Positions 52,834 to 60,850 of a stretch of DNA of 64,000 nt are shown piece after piece; position 1 is the stretch's first letter; each line of letters starts with the position of its first letter. The notes under the pieces were generated by a model, which did not search any database, was not told the DNA's origin, and was given only the letters and a program-made list of their open reading frames with translations. A program made the translations under genes and the position numbers. Source of the DNA: Candidatus Nezhaarchaeota archaeon (GTDB taxonomy: Archaea > Thermoproteota > Methanomethylicia > Nezhaarchaeales > WYZ-LMO8); contig JASFYF010000001.1 of assembly GCA_030055465.1 (NCBI GenBank), positions 413,179 through 477,178 on the forward strand, given 5' to 3'.

Positions 52834-53085
52834 CTACCAGCAGCATCCCCGGCTTGCCGCCCTGCAGGCGGCGAGCTCATATGAGTTGCCGAGCATAACC
52901 CCCTTGACCTCGATCAACCCGTCGCCGAGCGCCTGAAACCATATCTCGCTGGCCTCGCCGTCGCTGCAGCCCCTAGACTTCAGGTAAGAGCTGAACTCGC
53001 TTTCGAGCACCCATGGCTTCTTGAAGTGCTCGAACACCAACTCGACTATTTCTTCAAGCTCATGGAGCGCGAGCTTCCTAGCCAT
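52834..53085 (-). CDS. small protein of unknown function
   Basis: ~83 residues, helical then beta: LALHELEEIVELVFEHFKKP, SEFSSYLKSRGCSDGEASEI and DGLIEVKGVMLGNSYELAA. It could be a winged-helix-like module. A TATA box CTTTATAAG lies just above 53103, so the downstream ATG 53085 (leaderless) is preferred. C-terminus contains CRAASRGCC. Confidence 0.55.
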   Translation of the reverse strand: MARKLALHELEEIVELVFEHFKKPWVLESEFSSYLKSRGCSDGEASEIWFQALGDGLIEVKGVMLGNSYELAACRAASRGCCW

Positions 53086-53168
53086 GCCAGCTAGGGGCTT
53101 CATAAGCCTTATAAAGTTAGCGTCCTTCCACGAAGCCCCACGGATGAGCCTGCCAGGTGCCTAGCACT

Positions 53169-54098
53169 TTAAGTTACCTTCAGGGCCCTCGCGTAGTAGC
53201 TGACGATCCTTGGCAGAACCTCCTCAACCCTGCGCCTTGGCCTGAACTCCAACAGCTCCGCTGACTTCTTCATGTCCGCAAGCGTATGCCAAACGTAGTT
53301 CGACACCGGGTTCTCCCTGTAGATCACCTTCACGTTTAAGCCCTGCCCCCTCAGCAGGCCGGCCATCTCGTTGAACGAGTACGCCCTGCCGGACCCCACA
53401 TTAAAAACCTCGAACTTGACTCCGGCCGAGTAATCGTTGAAGTCGGCGGCCTTCAAGTTCGCCTCGACAACGTCCCCCACGTAGATGAGGTCGCGGCTCT
53501 GCCTGCCATCACCGTAGACCGCGAACTCCTGGCCCCTCAAAGCGGACCAGAGCATCTGGGTGAGCACGTTAGCGTAGCTTCCCTTATGCTCCTCCCTCTC
53601 CCCGAAAACGCTGAAGTACCTTAAAGCCACGCACTCAACACCGTAGAGTCGAGAGTACAGCTCGCACAGCCTCTCACAGTAGAGCCTAGCCTCTGTGTAC
53701 AGGTCGGTTACCTTAACCTCCATGCCCTCCCTCCACGGGGTTGGATTTCCGTTGTAGAGGCTTGAAGTTGAAGCCAGCACCACCTTAGCCCCCCTCCTCC
53801 TAGCGTACTCCAAGACGCTTATCACCCCTCTCACAGCCTTCGAGACCAGCTGCGGGTCTCCCTTGTACATGGGGCTGCTCGACGGAATCCCGTTGTGAAA
53901 AACCACGTCGAATCGCCCATCCATAGATGAGACGAGCTCCGAGTCGCCCTTCACAAGCTCGACGTCTAGGCCTTCAACGTTAAGCGGGGAACCTAGGGAC
54001 AAGTCATCCAAGACGGTGACGGTGAAGCCCCTCCCCGCAAGCTCACCGACAAGGTGGCTGCCTATGAAGCCGCAACCTCCAGTTACGAGAACCCTCAT
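53169..54098 (-). CDS. UDP-glucose 4-epimerase-like SDR
   Basis: 309 residues. MRVLVTGGCGFIGSHLVGEL (NAD-binding), LDDLSLGSPLNVEGL, VVFHNGIPS, VLASTSSLYNG (catalytic Ser) and a YTEARLYCERL stretch where the YxxxK lysine is replaced or shifted, VALRYFSVFGERE, VYGDGRQSRDLIYVGDVVEA. The YxxxK motif looks altered (Y-x-x-R), which deserves checking. A TATA box CTATAAAAAAC lies ~27 bp upstream, so the ATG at 54098 is leaderless. Confidence 0.85.
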   Translation of the reverse strand: MRVLVTGGCGFIGSHLVGELAGRGFTVTVLDDLSLGSPLNVEGLDVELVKGDSELVSSMDGRFDVVFHNGIPSSSPMYKGDPQLVSKAVRGVISVLEYARRRGAKVVLASTSSLYNGNPTPWREGMEVKVTDLYTEARLYCERLCELYSRLYGVECVALRYFSVFGEREEHKGSYANVLTQMLWSALRGQEFAVYGDGRQSRDLIYVGDVVEANLKAADFNDYSAGVKFEVFNVGSGRAYSFNEMAGLLRGQGLNVKVIYRENPVSNYVWHTLADMKKSAELLEFRPRRRVEEVLPRIVSYYARALKVT

Positions 54099-54473
54099 GG
54101 GTAGGCTTTTACGTGCCGAGTTTTTTATAGCTTTCCCCGAAAAACTATGGATGCAAAAACTAAGATGCGCCGAAGTCACCTTTGCCTAAGCAGCCCAACA
54201 ACGCCGCCGTGAACTCATTAAACCGCAGCACCAGAAGCACGACTTCATCGATGCCGCTCGAAGCCGGAGATCCCCGTGCTTTTAGGCGACATCCGGCGAA
54301 GCCGCCCCGACTTTTAAATTGGTTGAAGGATGTTCTTCCGCTCGCCACCAGCGTTGCGCGCAGCTTAGCTTCCTCGTCGTTGTGGGGGGTGCAGCCGCGG
54401 ACGACTGCAGCTTAAGGGTACTCCGTGCTCGGAGCGCCTCCCTTTAAAGGGGCCCCTAGATCCCGGGGGCCTT
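54099..54473. other. intergenic stretch
   Basis: 375 bp between the epimerase promoter and the end of the transporter operon. A plus-strand frame (54182-54415) has neither family resemblance nor start signals. Nothing else stands out. Confidence 0.4.
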
Positions 54474-55460
54474 TCACCGCCTGCGGGCCGCGCGCACCTT
54501 CTCGACCTTTCCTATGATGCCTTGGGGCAGGAAGACTATCGCGATTATCATCAATATGCCCGATATCAACGGATGCAGCGTCGCGATGTACATGCTCGTC
54601 AGCTGCACTATGGATCCTATAACTATGGCGCCTATGACCGGGCCCAGCAGGGTTCCGATCCCGCCTATTATGCCCATCAGCACGGGGTAGAGGCCCCACG
54701 TGATGCCGAATGCGCTGCTGGGCTGCACGTGGAAGATGTAGTACGCCCAAAGGCTCCCGCACATCGCTGGGACCACGGCGCTCAGCACGAAGGCCAGTAT
54801 CTTGTAGTTGAGGGTTGGTATCCCTATGCTCTCGGCCGCCACCTCGTCGTCCCTTATAGCCCTCCAGTTCAGCCCTATCCTCACCTTTAACATGGCGGCC
54901 GCCAAGGCCACCGCTGCCAATACGAGTATGAGGGCCGCATAGTAGTACGGGAGGAAGCCGGCGTAGCAGCGCGACGGCAGCTGGATGCCGACGGCCCCTC
55001 CAGTATATTGGCCGCCGTTCACAGCTATTAGCCTGAGCACCTCGCTTAGGCCCAGCGTTCCCAGCGCGAAGTAGAAGCCTCTAAGCCTACCGAGGAACGG
55101 GTAGCCCACTCCGGCGGCCACCGTGGCGCTGAAGAGGGCGCTCAGCAGGAAGGCCCGGATGTCTAAGTAGCCCACCAAGCCGTCGCGCCAAGCTATGGCG
55201 GTGACGTAGGCCCCTATGCCGAAGAACGCGTTGTGGCCCAGCGAGAACTGCCCGGTGACTCCTGAAACTATGTTCCAGCTCGTCGCCAACGCCACGTATA
55301 TGAGAATGTTATAGATGTAGAAGAAGGCGTAGGACCTCTCGACGTCGATGAATATTGGAGCTAAAGCTAAAACAACCAGCAAGGCTAAGCCCGCCAGAGC
55401 ACCCTTGCTCTTGATGAGGAGGCGCGCATCAAAGGATCTGAGCAAGCTCAACGTCATCAC
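54474..55460 (-). CDS. livM: branched-chain amino-acid-type ABC permease LivM
   Basis: 328 residues with about ten hydrophobic segments and the family stretches SWNIVSGVTGQFSLGHNAFF, GRLRGFYFALGTLGLSEVLR, GLNWRAIRDDEVAAESIGI (the EAA-type loop contacting the ATPase) and MGIIGGIGTLLGPVIGAIV. Last gene of the operon; its ATG overlaps the livH stop by four bases. Confidence 0.94.
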   Translation of the reverse strand: MMTLSLLRSFDARLLIKSKGALAGLALLVVLALAPIFIDVERSYAFFYIYNILIYVALATSWNIVSGVTGQFSLGHNAFFGIGAYVTAIAWRDGLVGYLDIRAFLLSALFSATVAAGVGYPFLGRLRGFYFALGTLGLSEVLRLIAVNGGQYTGGAVGIQLPSRCYAGFLPYYYAALILVLAAVALAAAMLKVRIGLNWRAIRDDEVAAESIGIPTLNYKILAFVLSAVVPAMCGSLWAYYIFHVQPSSAFGITWGLYPVLMGIIGGIGTLLGPVIGAIVIGSIVQLTSMYIATLHPLISGILMIIAIVFLPQGIIGKVEKVRAARRR

Positions 55461-56320
55461 CTACTCCTTCCAAGTATCCCGGTTGGCTTGACGAGCAATA
55501 TAAGTATGAAGATGAAGTAGGATGCTACGTCTGACCACTGGGCTCCGATGGTGTAGGCCACGACGTTCTCGGCGACGCCCAGTATTACGCCGCCCACCAC
55601 GGAGCCAATCATGTTTCCGAGACCTCCCAGGGTAACCGAGACGAAGCCCTTCAGCGTAAGCATCAAGCCTATGTAGGGGTCAAACGAGTAGTTAATGCCA
55701 TAAACCATGCCGGCGAGGCACGCCAACGCCACTCCAAGCGAGAAGGCCAGCGAGTTAACCTTCACGACGTTAATCCCCATTAAGTAGGGGGTTTCAGGGT
55801 CCTCGCTGATGGCCCTAACAGCCCTGCCGAACACGGTCCTCTTGAGGACGAGGAGCATGAGAAACGAGGCGGCCAAGCAGGTGACCATGAGTAGTATCCG
55901 CGCCAGCGATATGCTGGCTATCCCTATTGGGATCATGATTCCAGCGTACTGGGATGGAATGGCCTTAGGGTTGGCTGTCCAGGCCAGCACCATGATCATT
56001 TGCAGGGCTATCAGCAACCCGAAGGAAGATATCGTGGAGGAGTTCGGCTCCCTCGTAACCTTGAATATCCCGAAGTACAGGCCCAAGCCCATAGCGAAGA
56101 ACACCGGGAGGGTCAGCAGCAGCGACGCGTAGGGGTCTAAGCCCAGCGTTTGAAACAAAGTGTACGACATGTAGGCGCTGAGGAGACATATGGATCCGTG
56201 GGCTAGGTTAACTATCTTCATGGTTCCAAATATGAGGTTTAAGCCTATGGCTATCACGGCGTACACGCATCCACGCGCAAACCCGTATAGGAGCAGTATC
56301 GGTATCAGCGTTGGGTCCAA
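55457..56320 (-). CDS. livH: branched-chain amino-acid-type ABC permease LivH
   Basis: 287 residues, eight or more membrane segments. Recognisable pieces: GFARGCVYAVIAIGLNLIFG, TMKIVNLAHGSICLLSAYMS, FGRAVRAISEDPETPYLMGI (ATPase-contact loop) and LKGFVSVTLGGLGNMIGSVV. Start TTG 56320. Sixteen bases after livF. Confidence 0.94.
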   Translation of the reverse strand: MDPTLIPILLLYGFARGCVYAVIAIGLNLIFGTMKIVNLAHGSICLLSAYMSYTLFQTLGLDPYASLLLTLPVFFAMGLGLYFGIFKVTREPNSSTISSFGLLIALQMIMVLAWTANPKAIPSQYAGIMIPIGIASISLARILLMVTCLAASFLMLLVLKRTVFGRAVRAISEDPETPYLMGINVVKVNSLAFSLGVALACLAGMVYGINYSFDPYIGLMLTLKGFVSVTLGGLGNMIGSVVGGVILGVAENVVAYTIGAQWSDVASYFIFILILLVKPTGILGRSR

Positions 56321-56336
56321 GCGGCATCCCTCCAGG

Positions 56337-57053
56337 CTACCCTACCCCGAGATATGAGGATTTGACCACGGGGTTGTTTAGGAGGTTCTCGCCCCTATCG
56401 CTCATCACAACGCTACCCTTCTCCAACACGTATGCTCTATGAGAAATCTTTAAGCTATAGTAGACGTTCTGCTCGACGAGGAGCACCGTGACGCCCTCCT
56501 TGTTCAGGTCCTCTATGGTTTTCATGAGCGACTTCACCACGGTGGGCGCGAGGCCCAGCGAGGGCTCATCCAACATGAGAAGCCTGGGCCTTGTCATGAG
56601 GGCCCTTCCAATGGCGAGCATCTGCTGCTCACCCCCGCTCAGCGAGCCGGCAACCTGGTTTTGCCTCTCCTTCAGCCTGGGGAAGAGCTGGTACACCCAT
56701 TCAAGGGTCTCCTGGAACTTCTCCCTAGCCTTCTTCAGGTAGGCGCCTAAGTATAGGTTCTCGAGCACCGTAAGCCCAGCGAAGATCCTCCTTCCCTCCG
56801 GGACATGGGCCATCCCCATCTCAACCCTCTTGTGCGGCGGCATGCGGGTTATCTTGACGCCATTAAACTCTATCTCTCCGCTCAGGGGCTTAAGGAGCCC
56901 GGAGATCGTCCTTATGGTGGTGGTCTTGCCGGAGCCGTTGACGCCTATGAGGCTCACAATCTCGCCTTCACGTACGTCCATCGAGACGTCCCATAGAACC
57001 CTTATGCTTCCATAGGAGACGCTAAGCTTCTTAACGCTAAGCAATCTTCTCAC
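56337..57053 (-). CDS. livF: branched-chain amino-acid-type ABC ATPase LivF
   Basis: 238 residues. Walker A SLIGVNGSGKTTTIRTI, MAHVPEGRRIFAGLTVLENL (the LivF-type Q-loop), signature SGGEQQMLAIGRAL, Walker B LLMLDEPSLGLAP and VLLVEQNVYYSL. It overlaps the end of livG by 17 bases. Confidence 0.95.
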   Translation of the reverse strand: MRRLLSVKKLSVSYGSIRVLWDVSMDVREGEIVSLIGVNGSGKTTTIRTISGLLKPLSGEIEFNGVKITRMPPHKRVEMGMAHVPEGRRIFAGLTVLENLYLGAYLKKAREKFQETLEWVYQLFPRLKERQNQVAGSLSGGEQQMLAIGRALMTRPRLLMLDEPSLGLAPTVVKSLMKTIEDLNKEGVTVLLVEQNVYYSLKISHRAYVLEKGSVVMSDRGENLLNNPVVKSSYLGVG

Positions 57054-57768
57054 CCAGGTAAGCCCTTACAACCTCCTCGGTTTCGAGAACCTCCTTGCAC
57101 TCGCCTTCACCTATCTTCTTCCCGTGGTTCAAGACTATCACCCTGTCGCAGGTCCTCGATATCGACTTCACGTCGTGCTCAATCCAGAAGATGCTGACCC
57201 CAAACTCATCCCTAAGCCGACGCATCTTATCGGTGTACACGGCGGATTCAGCTGGGGTGAGGCCTGCTAGGGGCTCGTCGAGCAGCAGCACTTGGGGCCT
57301 GGTGGCCAGGGCCCTGGCAACCTCGACGAGCTTCTGTTCAACCAGGGTTAACTCCCGAGCCGGAAAGCTGATCTTCCCGCTCAACCCCACGAAGTCCACG
57401 AGCCTTACAACCTCCTCATTTATGGATTCCTTGCCGTGCCTCGGGGAGTTGGAGGCAGCTACCTTCACGTTTTCAAACACGGTTAAAGAGGGGAAAACCC
57501 TCACGATCTGGAAGGTCCTGGCGATGCCGAGCCTGCATATCTTATGGGGCTTCAAGCCGATTATGTTTCTACCCCTAAACATCACGGCCCCATTCTGGGG
57601 CTTGTACACGCCGGCAATAACGTTAAAGAGCGTGGTCTTGCCGGCCCCGTTAGGGCCTATGAGGCCCACTATTTCTTGTTCCCCAACATAGAAGTCCACG
57701 TTGTCGAGGGCAACAAGCCCTCCGAACCTCATGGTTATCTCCCTACCAAAAAGAAGGGGGGAAGACAA
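57037..57768 (-). CDS. livG: branched-chain amino-acid-type ABC ATPase LivG
   Basis: About 243 residues from TTG 57768, which is eight bases after AGGGAGG; the frame is open to 57873 but that part overlaps livK. EITMRFGGLVALDNVDFYVG, Walker A GLIGPNGAGKTTLFNVI, GIARTFQIVRVFPSLTVFEN (LivG-type), a degenerate signature ELTLVEQKLVEVARALATRP where LSGG becomes LTLV, Walker B LLLDEPLAGLTPAE and IEHDVKSISRTCDRVIVL. The altered signature is common in LivG. Confidence 0.92.
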   Translation of the reverse strand: MSSPLLFGREITMRFGGLVALDNVDFYVGEQEIVGLIGPNGAGKTTLFNVIAGVYKPQNGAVMFRGRNIIGLKPHKICRLGIARTFQIVRVFPSLTVFENVKVAASNSPRHGKESINEEVVRLVDFVGLSGKISFPARELTLVEQKLVEVARALATRPQVLLLDEPLAGLTPAESAVYTDKMRRLRDEFGVSIFWIEHDVKSISRTCDRVIVLNHGKKIGEGECKEVLETEEVVRAYLGEKIA

Positions 57769-57800
57769 GGGGGAAGCCTCCCTGAAACTTATTGGTGCGC

Positions 57801-59063
57801 CTACTGCCTCTGGCTCCACGGAGGGGCTGGGTAGACCATCTGCGCCGAAGCCCACTCGAACGGGTACAAGCACTCCAGCTTACCCGGCTGCCTCCACTGG
57901 AAGCCGAAGCAGCTGAAGATGGCGACGTGGCGTTCGTCGAAGTCCGCAGGTCCCATAACCGTGTTCCACGGGCCCTCTTCGAGCAGCGTCTTCAACACAA
58001 CGTCTTTCTTCAGCGTGCCGGCCTTCTCAATAGCTTGGCAAAGCATCTGGACGCAGGCGTAGTGGGGCCCTGGGCCACCAACCGAGAACTTCTTAAAGTG
58101 ATCGTAAAACGCATTCCACAGCTCCTCGACGCCGCTGTAAGGCATGGTCGGGTAGAAGAAGCCGTCGGTGCATATGTACTCGGCATCCTTGCCTAGGGCG
58201 GCCCAAGTCTCTATTGGCCAGCCGCTCTTATAAGTCATAAGGAACTTCCAGTTGTAGCCCAGCTCCTTGCACTGCCTGATGAACACGACGAGGTCGGCGG
58301 GGCTGCCGAAGTGAATCAAGTGCTCAACGTTTGCCGCCTTCAGCTTAAGGATTATGGAGGACACGTCGGTGGCTCCCGGCGTAAAGTACTCCTCAGCTAC
58401 AAGGGTGAAGCCGTGCTTCTCCACGTTGCCCTTCAACACCCCCACGAAGGCCCTGCCGTCAAAGGAGTCCTCCATAACGAAGCCTATGGTCTTCGGCGCG
58501 TTCACGCGCTCAAGCAGGATAAACGGGACCTCCCCACCCTGAGCGGTATCGAAGAAGTAGAGGGTGCTCCACTTGAAGTTCTGCTCCAGGAAAGGCTCTA
58601 TGAAACAGAACGTGCCAACGCATGGAACCTGGTACTTCTCAGCCGTAACCATACCCGGCAGGACCAAGGTCGCGCCGTGGCCTGAAATCAGGAAGTCGAC
58701 GTTGTAGACCTTAATGAGTTTCTCCACGACCTCCGCCGCTTTGGAGGGGTCGCTTTCATCGTCTAGGATTTTTACCTCCAGTGGAAGCCTCTTGCCGTAC
58801 TAGGCAACGTACACCCCTCCAGCCTTGTTGATGTCTTCCACGGCTTTCTCGATGGTCCAGGCTATTTCCTGACCTTGAGCTGAGAAAATTCCAGTCATGG
58901 ACTGCCAAGTACCAATCACTATCTTATCTTTGACGGGCGTGGTAGGCTGAGTTGGAGTTGTCGGTTGAGTGGGCTGGGCCGGTTGTGTAAGGAGGTAAGC
59001 AGCAATACCGGCCACCGCCACAACCACAACGACTATGGCCACCCACATTGCTGCACGAGACAT
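57801..59063 (-). pseudogene. livK: periplasmic-type branched-chain amino-acid-binding protein gene livK, interrupted by an in-frame UAG
   Basis: Reading from ATG 59063 (GGAGGAG five bases upstream; TATA TTTTATATA at 59108-59116) gives a membrane anchor WVAIVVVVVAVAGIAAYLL, a Thr/Pro/Gln linker, then IVIGTWQSMTGIFSAQGQEI and INKAGGVYVA. TAG at 58800-58802 follows, and the same frame continues YGKRLPLEVKILDDESDPSK and then through a complete type I binding-protein fold to 57801 (ICTDGFFYPTMPYSGVEE, GPGPHYACVQMLCQAIEKAG). Homologues normally have a Glu or similar residue there. TAG is an ordinary stop for many genes in this window, so recoding of all UAG is unlikely. Confidence 0.85.
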
Positions 59064-59144
59064 CTCCACTCCTCCATTAAGTTTTCTATCTGGTTTTAGA
59101 GAAATAATATATAAAACTTTATTCCAAAACACATGAGGTTTCAT

Positions 59145-59586
59145 TTCAAAGACGTGACGTCATAAAGTTGATGATTTTCACTTTTTGCTCAAAAATTATA
59201 AGTCTTTTTAATAGAAGCCACTATATAACGATTTGCTACAGCTTCAACAAGCTCTAAGGAAAGGATGCGGGATTACACATTGAGCATGGCTAAACGTGGA
59301 GTATGATGCCATAACGGGCTCCTTAATAGTGCCCATGGACCTGAAAAAGAGCTAACTTTATGTTAGGGGTACACCTACAAATGCCGTTCCTTCAGCACAC
59401 TAGCTCTCGAATCCTAGACGGCCTAAGCAGCAGCTTCTCCAGCTAGGGTATCTAGCGTTCCGATCCAAGCTATCTTAAAAAGCGCGGAATCGATAAAGAC
59501 AAAAGCTCGAAGCATGCAGGCAGAGAAAAGATAGCAACGTCAAGCCTCCTCGAAAACCACTTCAAAGATACTTAAAGGCCCATTCA
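59145..59586. other. intergenic stretch
   Basis: 440 bp between livK and tRNA-Met. It is AT-rich near livK (promoter region) and contains no supported gene. ATTCATGG and a TTAAAGG TATA-like motif occur near the tRNA 3' end but on the side away from its promoter. Confidence 0.35.
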
Positions 59587-59689
59587 TGGTGCCGGGGGCG
59601 GGATTCGAACCCGCGATAACCGGAGGCCACCTCAGACCTCACCTTGGAGATTATGAGTCCGGCGCCCTAGGCCCCTAGGCGACCCCGGC
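59587..59689 (-). tRNA. elongator tRNA-Met(CAT) with a 26-nt intron, CCA encoded
   Basis: Acceptor GCCGGGG/CCCCGGC, T-arm GCGGG-TTCGAAT-CCCGC, discriminator A plus genomic CCA (59587-59589). The anticodon stem CCGGA/TCCGG encloses CTCATAA plus 26 extra nt at 59625-59650. Exons join to CCGGA-CTCATAA-TCCGG, the usual archaeal elongator form. A canonical 37/38 cut would put C at position 38 and does not give a helix; a 38/39 cut does (UCAU with GUGG, bulges AA/U and CC/U), so the intron is probably one position downstream of the usual place. Confidence 0.88.
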
Positions 59690-59777
59690 TTCCACCCACT
59701 CCTTCTTGCTCCTCTCCAGGCTTTAAAAATTTACCATCGAGGTTTAAGGCGCCCCTCATCTCGGGTTTCCAGCCGGT

Positions 59778-60470
59778 TCATTTATGCTTGGCGAGCGGCA
59801 CCACACCGCTAGACCTCCCCACGTATACTACATCGGCTACGCCGCAGAACAAGCCTACTTCAACTACTCCTGGCAGCGCCTTTATCTCCGCTTCGAGGCT
59901 CCTCGGGTTGTCGAGGGGCTTAAAGAACGCATCGACTATGAAGTTTCCGTTGTCAGTAACGATGGGTCCATCCTTCAGCTCTCCAGCCCTCCTCAGCTTA
60001 GGCGAGCCGCCCATCTCCTCAACTTTCTTCATCACGTACCTGTAGGCGAATGGTAGCACCTCTATTGGTATGGGCTTGGTGGAGCAGAGCTTCTCGACGA
60101 GCTTGTCCTCACCCACTATGTACACCCTCCGCCTAGCCATCGAGGCCACGACCTTCTCCCTGGCTAAGGCAGCGCCCCTACCCTTAATCATGTTTAAGTC
60201 GCGATCCACTTCGTCGGCCCCGTCGACCACAACGTCGATTGCCTCCACGGCTTCTAATGGTAGGAGGTCGAGGGCGTTGTCAACAGCCATCTCCACCGAG
60301 TGGTAGGACGTTGGGACAACTTTGACCCTTAAGCCCCTTCTAACTTCATCGCCAAGCATGCGCGCAAAGTGCTTCACTGTTGAACCGGTGCCCAGACCCA
60401 CCACGAATCCATCATGCACCTCGGACAAAGCAGCTTTCGCAGCCCGAACCTTGCTCTCCTCAAAGTTCAT
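59778..60470 (-). CDS. rpiA: ribose-5-phosphate isomerase A
   Basis: Interconverts ribose 5-phosphate and ribulose 5-phosphate, 230 residues. Motifs: VVGLGTGSTVKHFARML, VPTSYHSVEMA, VVDGADEVDRDLNMIKGRGAA (catalytic Asp and Lys/Glu region), VGEDKLVEKL, IPIEVLPFAY, VTDNGNFIVD and GVVEVGLFCGVADVVYVG. ATG 60470 is the right start: the longer frame to 60599 runs through tRNA-Thr, which lies 38 bp upstream. Confidence 0.96.
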   Translation of the reverse strand: MNFEESKVRAAKAALSEVHDGFVVGLGTGSTVKHFARMLGDEVRRGLRVKVVPTSYHSVEMAVDNALDLLPLEAVEAIDVVVDGADEVDRDLNMIKGRGAALAREKVVASMARRRVYIVGEDKLVEKLCSTKPIPIEVLPFAYRYVMKKVEEMGGSPKLRRAGELKDGPIVTDNGNFIVDAFFKPLDNPRSLEAEIKALPGVVEVGLFCGVADVVYVGRSSGVVPLAKHK

Positions 60471-60507
60471 GGCGTGGCAACCCCCCAAGCTCTGCGGGGC
60501 TAGGTTA

Positions 60508-60592
60508 AGCCCCGGGCGGGATTTGAACCCGCGGCCCCTGCCTCTTCGGTTTATACCAAGGCAGTGCTCCAACCAGGCTGAGCTACCGGGGC
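60508..60592 (-). tRNA. tRNA-Thr(GGT) with a 10-nt intron
   Basis: Acceptor GCCCCGG/CCGGGGC, D-arm GCTC/GGAGC, anticodon stem CTGCC/GGCAG, T-arm GCGGG-TTCAAAT-CCCGC, discriminator T. Intron 60544-60553, between positions 37 and 38: UUGG pairs with CCGA, bulges UA/U and AG/A, leaving only AAA as the intron loop. Mature loop TTGGTAA-type with anticodon GGT. No inner intron helix can form. Confidence 0.94.
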
Positions 60593-60807
60593 CCCTCAAC
60601 AGCGAGAGCTTCCAGCGATGCCCTCCCTTAAATTTTTTCGGTTGTATCCAACCGGCATTTCAAGTTCCGAGGTCTTGCAGGCGACTTGTGTTTGAGGGTG
60701 TAGCCCTACTGGGGAGTTAGCCTATTTTAACCAGCGCCTGTCGCTTGAATTCCGTGTTTTACAAGCAGAGATACCCAACATGTTAGAATTGAGGAGACTA
60801 GAGAAAA

Positions 60808-60818
60808 GTATATATTTT
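60808..60818 (+). promoter_or_regulatory. TATA box of the PhoU-family gene
   Basis: GTATATATTTT about 25 bp before an expected transcription start near 60840; the start codons at 60851 (GTG) and 60860 (ATG) follow GAGGT. Confidence 0.55.
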
Positions 60819-60850
60819 AGTGCGCTCATTCTCGTAAGCCTATAGAGGTA

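Noticed and set aside
54182-54415. Plus-strand 77-codon frame between the epimerase and livM
   Set aside because: No promoter, ribosome-binding site, fold pattern or recognised family.
58800-58802. UAG as pyrrolysine throughout this genome
   Set aside because: TAG ends several intact genes in the window (for example at 3029, 12106, 17131 and 22142) directly before other genes or terminators, so general recoding is not supported.
60471-60599. Extended N-terminus of rpiA starting at 60599
   Set aside because: The extension is encoded by tRNA-Thr; RpiA homology begins at ATG 60470.
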